A stretch of DNA of 64,000 nucleotides, taken from assembly GCF_014170335.1 (NCBI RefSeq), contig NZ_LZZS01000040.1, positions 1 through 64,000 of the forward strand, given 5' to 3'. Source of the DNA: Achromobacter sp. UMC46. GTDB lineage: Bacteria; Pseudomonadota; Gammaproteobacteria; Burkholderiales; Burkholderiaceae_B. The notes under the pieces are model-generated. The model saw only the letters and a program-made list of their open reading frames with translations. It was not told the origin of the DNA and searched no databases. Positions 1 to 9,603 of this stretch are shown here, piece by piece; the first letter of the stretch is position 1, and every line of letters begins with the position of its first letter. A program made the position numbers and the translations under genes.

Positions 1-103
1 CCCCAAAACCACCCCCATCCCCCCACCCGCAATAAGCATATTCCTCCGCAAAAACCAGACAGGCGTACAATTCTGAAAGTCGTTAACACGACATGCAGTA
101 CGT

Positions 104-246
104 CTTCAGGGCGGGGTGCAATTCCCCACCGGCGGTATGCCATGCAATGTGGCGAGCCCGCGAGCGCCCGGCGTCCTTCACGGACATCGGGGTCAGCAGA
201 TCTGGTGAAATGCCAGAGCCGACGGTCATAGTCCGGATGAGAGAAG
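104..246 (+). promoter_or_regulatory. FMN riboswitch (RFN element) upstream of ribB
   Basis: The 5' part has the hallmark of the RFN aptamer, a GGGGTGCAATTCCCCACCGGCGGTA-type P1/P2 region spread over 110-137, and the 3' part has the conserved AGTCCGGATG-AGAGAAG block at 230-246 with the AGCAGATCTGGTGAAATGCCA helix near 195-214. RFN aptamers bind flavin mononucleotide and shut down riboflavin synthesis genes. It lies 118 nt upstream of the ribB start, in the expected sense orientation. FMN-dependent control of ribB is therefore strongly expected; whether it acts on transcription or translation is not clear from the sequence. Confidence 0.95.
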
Positions 247-270
247 ATGTGCCGGCACATTCCCGATTGC

Positions 271-290
271 CCGGGCGCGCTTGCGCCCGG
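271..290 (+). promoter_or_regulatory. Stem-loop in the ribB leader, possible expression platform
   Basis: CCGGGCGC (271-278) pairs perfectly with GCGCCCGG (283-290) around a GCTT loop, 24 nt after the FMN aptamer. No run of T follows directly (the nearest is at 330-335), so it does not look like a classical intrinsic terminator. It may be the part of the expression platform that alternates with the aptamer or hides the ribB start region. The role is inferred from position only. Confidence 0.45.
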
Positions 291-363
291 ACGACCGTAT
301 TGCGTTCGGCTGTCGATTAGCCCTGAAACGTTTTTCGCCCCCTTCACTTGCGAGAGCGTTTCA

Positions 364-1077
364 ATGTCCACCCTCAATACCCAGCAGTCCCTTCCCAGCC
401 TGGCTTCACAACCCTTCGCCGCCCGTCTGCAGCGCGCCCTGCATCATCTGCGCCTGGGCCGCCCCGTCATCCTCATGGACGACTTCGACCGCGAAAACGA
501 GGCCGACCTGATCGTCGCCGCCGACAAACTGACCGTGCCCGTCATGGCCCAGCTGATCCGCGACGGCAGCGGCATCGTCTGCCTGTGCCTGCCCGGCGAA
601 ACGCTCGACCGCCTGGAACTCCCCCCCATGGTCCAACGCAACCAGAGCCGCTTCGCCACCGCCTTCACCGTCTCCATCGAAGCGCGCGAAGGCGTCAGCA
701 CCGGCGTGTCGGCCGTCGACCGCGTCACCACCATCCGCGCCGCCATCTCGCCCTCAGCGCAAAGCGAAGACATCGTCAGCCCCGGCCACGTGTTCCCGCT
801 GCGCGCCCAACCCGGCGGCGTGCTGACCCGCCGCGGCCACACCGAAGGCTCGGTCGACCTGGCCGTGCTGGCTGGCATGCGCCCGGCCGGCGTGCTGTGC
901 GAACTGATGAACGCCGACGGCACCATGATGCGCGGCGCGTCGCTTGAACGCTATGCCGCCCAGCACGGCCTGGTGGCGCTGACCATCGCCGAACTGGCCG
1001 ACCATCTGCAAAAGCTCAAGGACGGCCAGGCCGAAACCGTGGACGACGAAGTCCTGGAAATGGCGGCAACCGTCTAA
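364..1077 (+). CDS. ribB: 3,4-dihydroxy-2-butanone-4-phosphate synthase
   Basis: RibB converts ribulose 5-phosphate to 3,4-dihydroxy-2-butanone 4-phosphate plus formate in riboflavin synthesis (cytoplasm, Mg2+-dependent). The 237-residue protein carries the family's acidic loop (DD at 39-40 and DRENEAD at 42-48), the GHVFPLRA stretch and the [16 protein letters not shown] block. It lacks the C-terminal GTP cyclohydrolase II domain found in RibBA fusions and has the usual length of stand-alone RibB. The frame is open upstream to 247, but ATG 364 gives the normal N-terminus and sits downstream of the riboswitch. Control by the FMN riboswitch is expected. It appears to be transcribed alone. Confidence 0.93.
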   Translation: MSTLNTQQSLPSLASQPFAARLQRALHHLRLGRPVILMDDFDRENEADLIVAADKLTVPVMAQLIRDGSGIVCLCLPGETLDRLELPPMVQRNQSRFATAFTVSIEAREGVSTGVSAVDRVTTIRAAISPSAQSEDIVSPGHVFPLRAQPGGVLTRRGHTEGSVDLAVLAGMRPAGVLCELMNADGTMMRGASLERYAAQHGLVALTIAELADHLQKLKDGQAETVDDEVLEMAATV

Positions 1078-1416
1078 GTCCCGCGCAAGCCATCGGGGGC
1101 CGTGGCGACGCCCGGCCCCGATCGGCCGCCCCATCGCGTCACGCCGTACCGACAAGGCCTCGGAACGCACACAGAGCAAGCCCGCCACTGCGCCCACCAC
1201 CAGCGCCCCCATCGCCAGCATGCCGTCCATAGACAGCGGCAGAGCTGGCATGCGCAGGCCGGCCATGAAAAATCCTTGAAAGGGTCATGACAATCCGAAA
1301 CCATCGCGAAGAAATCGCCGATGGCATAATCCGCGCTTGCGGGTGCCAAATCGGATTGCCTGCCGTAAATTTTATGAGCCGATGCTCGGGTTTGATACTC
1401 GCCTTTCGCCGCATCC
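1078..1416. other. Intergenic region with a possible small antisense membrane-protein ORF
   Basis: This 339-bp gap separates ribB from the TetR gene. On the minus strand, ATG at 1266 is preceded by AAGGA with a 6-nt spacer, a good ribosome-binding site, and begins a frame whose first about 35 residues hold a hydrophobic run (MDGMLAMGALVVGAVAGLLC). The frame then runs antisense into the 3' end of ribB as far as 754, where it reads like a non-coding shadow of ribB. It is either a short real membrane peptide that has lost its stop, or chance. No RNA gene or clear terminator was seen. Confidence 0.3.
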
Positions 1417-2106
1417 ATGACCGACATTCCACAGCCCCGAAAATCCCCGCGCCAGCTCAGGTCGCAGCACACCGTCGACACGATCCTGCAGGCTACGGCT
1501 CGCGTTTTGGCCACGCACGGCTATGCGGGCACCAATACCAACCTGATCGCCGAGACCGCCGGCGTCAGCGTCGGGTCGCTGTACCAGTACTTTCCGAACA
1601 AGAACGCGCTGATCGCCGCGCTGCATCAGCGCCACGACAACCAGATGCTGGACGTCATCGACGGCGTGTTGAACAGCAACCCCGCCGCCACGCTGACTGA
1701 GCGCGTGGCCGCCATCGTCCAGGCGATGCTGCACGCGCACCTGCTTGAACCCGCGCTGCACCGCGTGCTGGAACGCGAATTCCCGCTGTTCGATACCCCG
1801 CGCGAACACAGCCTGGCCGATCAGGACATCCACCGCCGCATGCGGCACCTGCTGGAATTGCACCGCGCCGAAATCGCACAACAGGACCGCGACCTGGCGA
1901 CGTATGTCGTGCTGCGCATCATGGAATCGCTGGTGCATGCGGCGGCGTTGGAGCCGCCCGCCGGATTTTCCACCGAACGGCTTGAACAGGCCGTGGTGGA
2001 TGCGGTGATGGGGTATCTGGCGACGCCGGGCGGCGCCGTGCCGCGCAAGCGGGCAAGCGCCCCGAAGGCCGGCAAGCCCGCCACGCGCCGAAAAACGGCT
2101 GGCTAG
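1417..2106 (+). CDS. TetR/AcrR-family transcriptional regulator
   Basis: 229 residues. The N-terminus has the TetR DNA-binding domain (about residues 18-65: TVDTILQATARVLATHGYAG, then AGVSVGSLYQYFPNKNALIAAL), the classical three-helix HTH with the FPNK turn. The rest is a helical ligand-binding region without an identifiable ligand. The last about 25 residues are a Lys/Arg/Ala/Pro-rich tail (PRKRASAPKAGKPATRRKT), unusual for the family and possibly an additional DNA-contact or disordered tail. It is convergent with the deoxyribosyltransferase-like gene, so its targets are not obvious from context. Confidence 0.88.
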   Translation: MTDIPQPRKSPRQLRSQHTVDTILQATARVLATHGYAGTNTNLIAETAGVSVGSLYQYFPNKNALIAALHQRHDNQMLDVIDGVLNSNPAATLTERVAAIVQAMLHAHLLEPALHRVLEREFPLFDTPREHSLADQDIHRRMRHLLELHRAEIAQQDRDLATYVVLRIMESLVHAAALEPPAGFSTERLEQAVVDAVMGYLATPGGAVPRKRASAPKAGKPATRRKTAG

Positions 2107-2124
2107 CGGCTGGAGAACGGCTAA

Positions 2125-2634
2125 CTAACGGCTGGCGTCTTCGGCCATGCGGGCCAGGCAATCCGACGCCTTGCCCACCACGATGCGGGCGCTGCACGCC
2201 AGCATCAGGTTCAGGTTCAGGCCGAAGTCTTCCACCGTGTAGCCCTCGGCATCCACCATGCGCGCCACGCCGTCGTCCGCCGCCGCGCCCACCGACACCT
2301 GATCAACCAGCGAGCCCGCCTGGCCGGTATAGCCCCATACCGGTTTGCCGCAAGCGATGGCGTAGCCCACTTCGAAGGCCGTGCCCGAATCGGGTTCCGC
2401 GCCGCGGAAAGCATTGAGGTTGGCCATCACCATGTCGGCGCGGCGGATCAGCGCCACGTTCTCGCGGTAGATCCATTGCGCCAGCGCCTGGCCCGACAAG
2501 TCCTTGGGGGCCAAGTTGTCCAACGGGAACAGGCCGTCGAAACCATACGTGGCGCACAACGCCTTGAGCCGCTGTCCATGCGCCACGGCATCGGGCAGGA
2601 ATACGTCGAAACCCGCAAGATACACGCTGCGCAT
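2125..2634 (-). CDS. Nucleoside 2-deoxyribosyltransferase-like protein
   Basis: 169 residues with the 2-deoxyribosyltransferase fold signature: an N-terminal VYLAGFDVFLPDA strand/loop, then the NAFRGAEPDSGTAFEVGYAIACGKPVWGY segment in which the glutamate of GTAFE is the expected nucleophile. Family members exchange or hydrolyse the base of 2'-deoxynucleosides; bacterial homologues often act as nucleotide-damage or salvage hydrolases. ATG 2634 was chosen because the frame upstream of it overlaps the flavin-reductase gene and lacks family similarity. It starts 5 nt after the stop of the flavin reductase-like gene, so the two are very likely co-transcribed. The exact substrate is unknown. Confidence 0.8.
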   Translation of the reverse strand: MRSVYLAGFDVFLPDAVAHGQRLKALCATYGFDGLFPLDNLAPKDLSGQALAQWIYRENVALIRRADMVMANLNAFRGAEPDSGTAFEVGYAIACGKPVWGYTGQAGSLVDQVSVGAAADDGVARMVDAEGYTVEDFGLNLNLMLACSARIVVGKASDCLARMAEDASR

Positions 2635-2639
2635 AAGGG

Positions 2640-3209
2640 CTACTCCGGTTCTGAAACGTTGAAAGCCTCGCCCGTGGCAAAAAACGAGCCGCCGGCCAGA
2701 TAATGGATCGAGCGCCGGTCGTCTTGCGGGAAGTGCCAGCGGTTGTCCGAAAACACGTCGGGCGCCGCCCACGCGGCGACGACCTCGCCGATGAACAGAT
2801 CATAAGCCTGTTGGTTGTGCGGCTCGGGCACGACCTTGCATTCCAGCCAGCCCAGGCAGTCGGCAATCAGCGGCGCGCCGATCTTGCTGGCGGGAAACGT
2901 CGACAGGCCGCTGGCCTGGAACTTGTCTTCGCCACGGCCCGTTTCGGAACCCACCTTCAAGGTGGCGGCCGCTTGCGCGCGCGACGGAATGCACAACGCG
3001 AATTCGCCCGACGCTTCGATGAGCTCGCGCGTGTAGGTGTTCTTGTCCACCACCACCAGCATCTTGGCCGGGTTGAAATCCAGCGGCATCGCCCAGGCGG
3101 CCGCCATGACATTGCGCGCCTCGCCGTGGGCGCTGGTCACCAGCACCGTAGGGCCGTGGTTCAGCAGAAGATAGGAACGGGGCAGCTCTACGGCTTCGAT
3201 CTTGGACAT
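2640..3209 (-). CDS. Flavin reductase-like FMN-binding protein
   Basis: 189 residues, a single flavin-reductase-like split-barrel domain (about residues 8-170: NHGPTVLVTSAHGEARNVMAAAWAMPLDFNPAKMLVVV, then YTRELIEASGEFALCIPS). Such proteins bind FMN and either supply reduced flavin to monooxygenases or act as flavin-dependent reductases. It sits between the exported NTF2-like gene (12-nt gap) and the deoxyribosyltransferase-like gene (5-nt gap) on the same strand, which points to a three-gene unit. No partner monooxygenase is next to it. A reductase role is inferred from the fold only. Confidence 0.8.
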   Translation of the reverse strand: MSKIEAVELPRSYLLLNHGPTVLVTSAHGEARNVMAAAWAMPLDFNPAKMLVVVDKNTYTRELIEASGEFALCIPSRAQAAATLKVGSETGRGEDKFQASGLSTFPASKIGAPLIADCLGWLECKVVPEPHNQQAYDLFIGEVVAAWAAPDVFSDNRWHFPQDDRRSIHYLAGGSFFATGEAFNVSEPE

Positions 3210-3221
3210 GGCGAGGGATGC

Positions 3222-3680
3222 TTAGAACATGCCGTTCTGGTTGGCGGGGTTTTCGGGGATTTCCTGGCTGACGTCCCAGTGCTCGACGATCTTGCCCTTG
3301 TCCACGCGGAAGATGTCCACAATGGCCTGACCCCGGTCTTCCGGAGAATCGCGCCACTGGTTGTGGATCACGACCAGGTCGCCTTCGGCGATCACGCGCT
3401 TGATCTCGACGATGGCTTGCGGATGCTGATCGAAATAGGGCGGGAAGAAATCCACCATCGGACCGACGCCGTCGCGCATGTAGGGATTGTGCTGCACGTA
3501 TTCGGGGCTGACGTACAGGCGTACCGCCTCGTCGATCTCGCGGTCCTGGAACATCATCCGGAAGAATGCCGTGACGATGTCCTTGTTCGACTGGGACGCG
3601 GCCGCAAGCGCTGGCGCCGACGCCAGGCCAAGGGAGGCGACCAGCGCACAGGCGGCCAACGATTTCAACTTCATACGCAT
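3222..3680 (-). CDS. Exported NTF2/SnoaL-like protein
   Basis: 152 residues. It begins with a Sec signal peptide (MRMKLKSLAACALVASLGLASAPALAA, cleavage expected after ALA), followed by a SnoaL/NTF2-like cone domain (VTAFFRMMFQDREIDEAVRLYVSPEYVQHNP ... WRDSPEDRGQAIVDIFRVDKGKIVEHWDV). SnoaL-like domains with this HWD ending are found in predicted polyketide-cyclase-like or small-molecule-binding proteins; the export signal makes this a periplasmic version. A TTG at 3689 could extend it by three codons, but ATG 3680 gives a better signal peptide. It is the first gene of the unit with the flavin reductase-like and deoxyribosyltransferase-like genes. Function unknown. Confidence 0.78.
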   Translation of the reverse strand: MRMKLKSLAACALVASLGLASAPALAAASQSNKDIVTAFFRMMFQDREIDEAVRLYVSPEYVQHNPYMRDGVGPMVDFFPPYFDQHPQAIVEIKRVIAEGDLVVIHNQWRDSPEDRGQAIVDIFRVDKGKIVEHWDVSQEIPENPANQNGMF

Positions 3681-3760
3681 ACAGGACAACTCAGGGTGGC
3701 GCCGGGTGGCGGTCTGCCAGTTTACAAATAAACCCCGGTTTCCGGCCCTGCCGCACAGCG

Positions 3761-3790
3761 AAAAAAGGAGCCCTTGACGGGCTCCCTTTT
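3761..3790. terminator. Bidirectional intrinsic terminator
   Basis: GGAGCCC (3767-3773) pairs with GGGCTCC (3779-3785) around TTGAC. Six A precede the stem and four T follow it, so it can terminate in either direction. In the minus direction it ends the NAD(P)-binding protein gene at 3818 and insulates the exported NTF2-like gene downstream. Confidence 0.85.
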
Positions 3791-3817
3791 CCTTGCCTGC
3801 GGGACGGTTCAGGCGGC

Positions 3818-4429
3818 TCAGTATCCGACCGTGAAACGGCGGCGCGAATGCTTGGGCGTCTCGATCTCGTCGGCCAGCGCGATGGCGTAGTCTTCCATCG
3901 AAATCCAGCTCTTGCCTTCATCGTCGGCCAACAGGTGGTCGTCGCCCACGCGGAACGTGCCGGTGCGTTCGCCCGGCTCGAACAGCGCGGATGGCGACAG
4001 GAAGGTCCAGTTCAGCACCTTTTCCTGGCGCAGCGTGTCCAGGAACACGACGCCGGCCCGGGCTTCGGGCTTGTAGGCGTCGGGGAATTCCGGGGTGTCG
4101 ATCAGCAGCACGCCGGGGGCCACCTGCAGGCTGCCCGCGCCGCCCACGACCAGCAGGCGCGGCACGCCGGCGTTCTTCACCGCGGTCAGCAGCGGGCGCG
4201 CGTCGGTCGACACGAAACGCGTGGCGCTGATGACGGCGTCATGGCCGGTCAAGAGCGGGGTCAGGGTTTCGGGGTCGGTGGCGTCGCCCTGCAAGATGGT
4301 CAGGCCGGGCTGCGCGTTCACGTCGGCCGGGTTGCGGGCGATGCCCGTCACCTGGTGGCCGCGCTTCAACAATTCATCCGCCACGCGTGAACCCACGCGG
4401 CCGGTGATGCCGATCAATGCGATTTTCAT
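3818..4429 (-). CDS. NAD(P)-binding (atypical SDR, NmrA-like) protein
   Basis: 203 residues with an N-terminal Rossmann nucleotide-binding motif (MKIALIGITGRVGSRVADELLKRGHQVTGIARNP, GxxGxxG form) and a core typical of NAD(P)H-binding domain proteins such as YwnB. The conserved ILQGDATD and VVGGAGSL segments are present. The start at 4429 is supported by AGGAG 8 nt upstream. It is monocistronic, ended by the terminator at 3761-3790, and has a short inverted repeat upstream (4513-4528). Members act as NAD(P)H-dependent reductases or redox sensors; the substrate is unknown. Confidence 0.82.
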   Translation of the reverse strand: MKIALIGITGRVGSRVADELLKRGHQVTGIARNPADVNAQPGLTILQGDATDPETLTPLLTGHDAVISATRFVSTDARPLLTAVKNAGVPRLLVVGGAGSLQVAPGVLLIDTPEFPDAYKPEARAGVVFLDTLRQEKVLNWTFLSPSALFEPGERTGTFRVGDDHLLADDEGKSWISMEDYAIALADEIETPKHSRRRFTVGY

Positions 4430-4512
4430 GGTCTTGCTCCTAGGGAGGAAGAACCGGGGAGGGCGGCGCACGACGCGCCGCGGCACGCCCCGGTTCAGGC
4501 AAATCCATACTA

Positions 4513-4528
4513 TTCGGTCGAATCCGAA
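4513..4528. promoter_or_regulatory. Possible operator (inverted repeat)
   Basis: TTCGG and CCGAA are separated by TCGAAT, forming a 16-bp imperfectly spaced palindrome 84 nt upstream of the NAD(P)-binding gene. It lies in an otherwise AT-richer patch between this gene and panE. A regulator site is plausible, but no adjacent regulator gene points to which one. Confidence 0.3.
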
Positions 4529-4586
4529 CAAAAAACCCAGTAAAACGGAAGAGTTTTTTGCAATTCATGCATCAATCAGGCTGGAT

Positions 4587-5513
4587 TCAACCTGCGTTGC
4601 GCTGCGCCTGATAGACCTGCAGGTGCGAATAGGCGACCCGCAGATAGGTTGCGTCGACACCTAGCGTCCGGGCGCGATGCACCATGTCGCCCACGATGTG
4701 GTCGGCTTCGACCGGCAGGCCCTGGCGCAAGTCGCGGAACATGGACGCCGTCATGGGCTGCGTGCGGTCGCTCATCAGCTTCTGCGCGAACGCGTCGGCC
4801 TCCGGGCGGACGGCGTGGCCGGACGCGGCCGCGACCGCTTGCGATTCCTGCAGCAGGCTCATCAGGATGCCGATGCCGTCGTCGGTGGATGCGATCTGTC
4901 CGACCGCGCCGCGCATCAGGCAGGTGCCGGCGGCCAGCGTCGTCAACATGACGTATTTTTCCCAGATGTCCTGGTAGATGTCTTCGCTCAGGCGGCTGAC
5001 GTATTCGCCGCCGGCCAGCGCCTGCTCCAGCGCCACGCAGCGCGCGCTGCGGGCCGGGCCGGCGCGTTCGCCGAAGACGATGCTGGCGTGCTTGCCCAGA
5101 TGCACCACTTCGCCCTCGGGGCCGAGCGTGGCGTTGATCTGGCACAGTCCGCCCAGCACGCGGTGGGGCTCGAATTCCCGGTCCAGCACGTCGTATTGCA
5201 GGACGCCGTTCATGATGGGCAGCACCGCCGTATCGGGGCCGACCGCGGGGCGGATGGCGTCGATGGCGCTGTCCAGGTCATAGGCCTTGCAGCTGAGCAC
5301 GACCACGTCGTACTGGCCTTCCAAGGTCTGTTGCGTGGCCAGCTTCGGGTGCAGCGTGGCGTCGCCGAACGGGCTCTGGATGCGCAAGCCCTGTTCGCGG
5401 ATCCGCGCCGCGCGCGGCTCGCGCACCAGGAAGGTCACGTCCGCGCCCGCCTGGGCGGCGCGTCCGCCGAAATAACCGCCGGTGCCGCCGGCACCCAAGA
5501 ACAACAACCGCAT
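4587..5513 (-). CDS. panE: 2-dehydropantoate 2-reductase family protein
   Basis: 308 residues. The N-terminal Rossmann domain begins MRLLFLGAGGTGGYFGG (GxGxxG for NADPH), followed by the SCKAYDLDSAIDAIRP segment carrying the conserved lysine, LPIMNGV, and a C-terminal helical ApbA domain with IYQDIWEKYVMLTTLAAGTCLMRG. PanE reduces 2-dehydropantoate to pantoate in pantothenate synthesis. Length and motifs match the family (about 300 residues). The family contains several paralogues per genome in these bacteria that may reduce other 2-keto acids, so the pantothenate role is probable rather than certain. The longer upstream frame (to 5774) lacks family similarity. Confidence 0.8.
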   Translation of the reverse strand: MRLLFLGAGGTGGYFGGRAAQAGADVTFLVREPRAARIREQGLRIQSPFGDATLHPKLATQQTLEGQYDVVVLSCKAYDLDSAIDAIRPAVGPDTAVLPIMNGVLQYDVLDREFEPHRVLGGLCQINATLGPEGEVVHLGKHASIVFGERAGPARSARCVALEQALAGGEYVSRLSEDIYQDIWEKYVMLTTLAAGTCLMRGAVGQIASTDDGIGILMSLLQESQAVAAASGHAVRPEADAFAQKLMSDRTQPMTASMFRDLRQGLPVEADHIVGDMVHRARTLGVDATYLRVAYSHLQVYQAQRNAG

Positions 5514-5647
5514 TTGTCTCTCCTGTCGCTGCCCGCCTGTGGCGCGGGCTGATACGGAATTATGCGCTTGGCGCGGCACGCGGCCCATCGGGCAGGCCCG
5601 CCTGCGCCCACGCGCCGGACAGCCGCATGCCCGCGCGGGCCACGCGC

Positions 5648-6562
5648 TCAGACCGCGTGGTTGTGTTCCGCCCAGGCCTCGTAGCCGCCGCGCAGCGCCC
5701 AGGTCTTGGGATAGCCGGCCGCGCGCAGGCGCGAGGCCAACATGGCGGCCGACACCTCGTTGGGGCAGGCGCAATACACCACGATGTCGGACTCCAGCGC
5801 TTGCGGGTCCAGCACCGGCAGCGGCGCCTTCAGGTCCACGGCGATGGCGCCGGGGATGCGTTCGGCATCGCGCTGCGCTTCAGGGCGCACGTCGAAGACC
5901 AGCGTGCTGCGGCCTTCCTGGCGCCACTGCATCAGCTCGTCAACGGACACGCGCGGAATGACGCGCAGGCTGCGCAGCAGGATCCGGCGGCGCAGGAAGC
6001 GCGTCAGGATATACAGCGCCAGCACCGCCGCCAGCACGCCCAGGCCCATGGCACCGTAAGTGCCCAGCACTTCCAGCACGTCGTTGATCACGCTATGGAA
6101 CAGCCCGCCCAGCAGCAGGGCGGACCCGGCCCAGATCATGGCGCCCACCAGGTCGTAGAGCAGGAAGCGGCGGTAGGCGGTCCCGGTCAGGCCCGCCATG
6201 ACCGTCGACAGCGCGCCCGCGCCAGGCAGGAACTTGCACACCAGCAAGGCCCGCACGCCGATGCGCAGGTACAGGCGCTGCGTCTGGCGGATGCAGGAAT
6301 CCTGCGACAGGGACATCTTGCAGATCACGCCCAGCAGCCGGGAGCCGTAGCGCCGGCCGGCGGCGTACCAGAGAGTGTCAGCCAGCAGGCAGGCCACGGT
6401 GGCAGCCAGCCAGGGCGTCAGCCATCCGGCCGCGCCGCCCAAGGCGCCCGCCGCGATCAGCATGGGATACGCGGGCACGGGCAGGCCCGCCTGTTCGACC
6501 AGGACGTTCGCGAACACCAGCCACCCGCCGTACTGTTCGAGCAGCAATTGAATGTCTTGCAT
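5648..6562 (-). CDS. DedA-family membrane protein fused to a rhodanese domain
   Basis: 304 residues. Residues 1 to about 200 form a DedA/SNARE-associated integral membrane domain (EQAGLPVPAYPMLIAAGAL, re-entrant loop, then FLPGAGALSTVMAGLTG and several hydrophobic helices). Residues about 205-300 are a rhodanese-like domain (SVDELMQWRQEGRSTLVFDVRPEAQRDAERIPGA ... VVYCACPNEVSAAMLASRLRAAG) with the active-site cysteine in the YCACPNEV loop. DedA proteins act in membrane lipid flipping and proton-motive-force maintenance; rhodanese domains handle sulfane sulfur or serve as phosphatase-like modules. The fusion is seen in other proteobacteria. Apparently monocistronic. Confidence 0.85.
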   Translation of the reverse strand: MQDIQLLLEQYGGWLVFANVLVEQAGLPVPAYPMLIAAGALGGAAGWLTPWLAATVACLLADTLWYAAGRRYGSRLLGVICKMSLSQDSCIRQTQRLYLRIGVRALLVCKFLPGAGALSTVMAGLTGTAYRRFLLYDLVGAMIWAGSALLLGGLFHSVINDVLEVLGTYGAMGLGVLAAVLALYILTRFLRRRILLRSLRVIPRVSVDELMQWRQEGRSTLVFDVRPEAQRDAERIPGAIAVDLKAPLPVLDPQALESDIVVYCACPNEVSAAMLASRLRAAGYPKTWALRGGYEAWAEHNHAV

Positions 6563-6990
6563 GGACCTTCCAGCTTGCCGCGCCCTGCGCGGCTTATTGA
6601 TGGATTTTAGGCTTGCCGCGGCCCGTCCGGCGGTCCGCAAGCGCGTCTTGCACCGCAACACGCCGTTTCACGCGCGCAATGTCCATCCCTTGGGACAAGG
6701 CGCACCACCTTGGTGCCACGTTTCCCCGCCGGGGTGCCTATAATCCTGCCCGTCCATCAGGTTTCCCCGACTTGTCGCAGGAATGCCTCATGGCATACAA
6801 CTTGCTTCGCCTGGACTGGCTGCGCACCGACCATTCGGATGGGACGCGCCCCCGGCGCCCCCATCCCATGACCGATCCCACGCCTACGTTCCCGACCGCT
6901 CGCGCCGAACACGCCCCCCGGCGGCCGCAGCCAGGCATCCGCATCGTCGCCCCACGGTTCCCTTTCCATCCCCGCGAAGGAGTCATCCGC
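6563..6990 (+). promoter_or_regulatory. Promoter region of the BMP-transporter operon
   Basis: This 428-bp gap separates the DedA-rhodanese gene from the ABC operon and must hold both of their control regions. A perfect -10 hexamer TATAAT lies at 6739-6744 on the plus strand; no good -35 stands at 16-18 bp, so an activator may be needed. A small inverted repeat (ATGCC-TCAT-GGCAT) occurs at about 6783-6796. The frame of the binding-protein gene is open through most of the gap, but that part looks non-coding. No RNA gene recognised. Confidence 0.4.
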
Positions 6991-8024
6991 ATGAAATCCC
7001 TGTCCCCCTCGTCCGCCGGCGCCATCGCCCGCCGCGGCCTGCTCAAGCTGGCGGCCGCCGCCGCTGGCGTGCTGCTGTTCTCGGGCGGGGTGCAAGCCCA
7101 GACCGCGGCACCGGCCAAAACGAAGGTCGCCGCCATCTACACGGTGCCGGTCGAACAGCAATGGGTGTCGCGCATCCACAAGGCGCTGACCGCCGCCCGC
7201 GACCGCGGCGAGATCGAATACACCTTCTCGGAAAACGTCACCAACGCCGACTACGAACGCGTCATGCGCCAGTACGCCGAGCAGGGCAACAAGCTGGTGG
7301 TGGGCGAGGCCTTCGCCGTGGAGGCCGCGGCCCGCAAGGTGGCCAAGGACTATCCGCAGACCGCCTTCCTGATGGGGTCTTCGGGCAAGCCGCAGCAACC
7401 CAACTTCTCGGTGTTCGACAACTACATCCAGGAACCCGCCTACCTGACCGGCATGATCGCCGGCGGCATGAGCAAGACCGGCAAGATCGGCCTGGTCGGC
7501 GGCTACCCCATCCCCGAAGTGAACCGCCTGATGCAGGCCTTCATCGAAGGCGCCAAGGAAGTGAACCCGAAGGCCGAATTCACCGTGACCTTCATCGGTT
7601 CGTGGTTCGATCCCCCGAAGGCCAAGGAAGCCGCCTTCGCGATGATCGACAAGGGCGCGGACGTGCTGTACGCCGAACGCTTCGGCGTGTCGGACGCGGC
7701 CAAGGAACGCGGCAAGCTGGCCATCGGCAACGTGATCGACACGCAGCCGCAATACCCGGAAACCGTGGTGGCCTCGGCCCTGTGGAGCATGGAACCCACG
7801 ATCGACGAAGCGCTCAAGCAAGTGAAGGCCGGCACGTTCAAAGCCGACGACTACGGCCAGTACTCGCTGATGAAGTTCAAGGGGTCGTCGCTGGCGCCGC
7901 TGGGCACCTTTGAATCGAAGATCCCGGCCGAACTCGTCGCCCGCGTGCAGGCCAAGCAGAAAGCCATCCTGGACGGCAGCTTCGCAGTGAAGGTCGTTGA
8001 TAAAGAACCCAAGTCCTCGGCACG

Positions 8025-8028
<4 letters not shown>
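6991..8028 (+). CDS. BMP-family ABC transporter substrate-binding protein
   Basis: 345 residues. The start at 6991 follows GAAGGAG and yields an export signal with a twin-arginine-like motif (ARRGLLKLAAAAAGVLL, cleavage near VQAQ). The mature part is a Bmp/PnrA domain (KTKVAAIYTVPVEQQWVSRIHKALTAA ... SKTGKIGLVGGYPIPEVNRLMQAFIEG ... DKGADVLYAERFGVSDAAKERG), a family that binds nucleosides, nucleobases or related compounds in the periplasm. Its stop overlaps the ATPase start by 4 nt (ATGA). With a cytosine deaminase downstream, pyrimidine bases or nucleosides are the most likely ligands. Confidence 0.88.
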
Positions 8029-9554
<1,526 letters not shown>

Positions 9555-9603
9555 CGGACCGCTCCATTACACGCCGACGCCCCCTCTATTGAGCAACACT
9601 CGC

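Noticed and set aside
7000-7080. Lipoprotein signal on the BMP binding protein
   Set aside because: No lipobox cysteine is seen near the signal end; the sequence looks like a Tat- or Sec-type cleavable signal.
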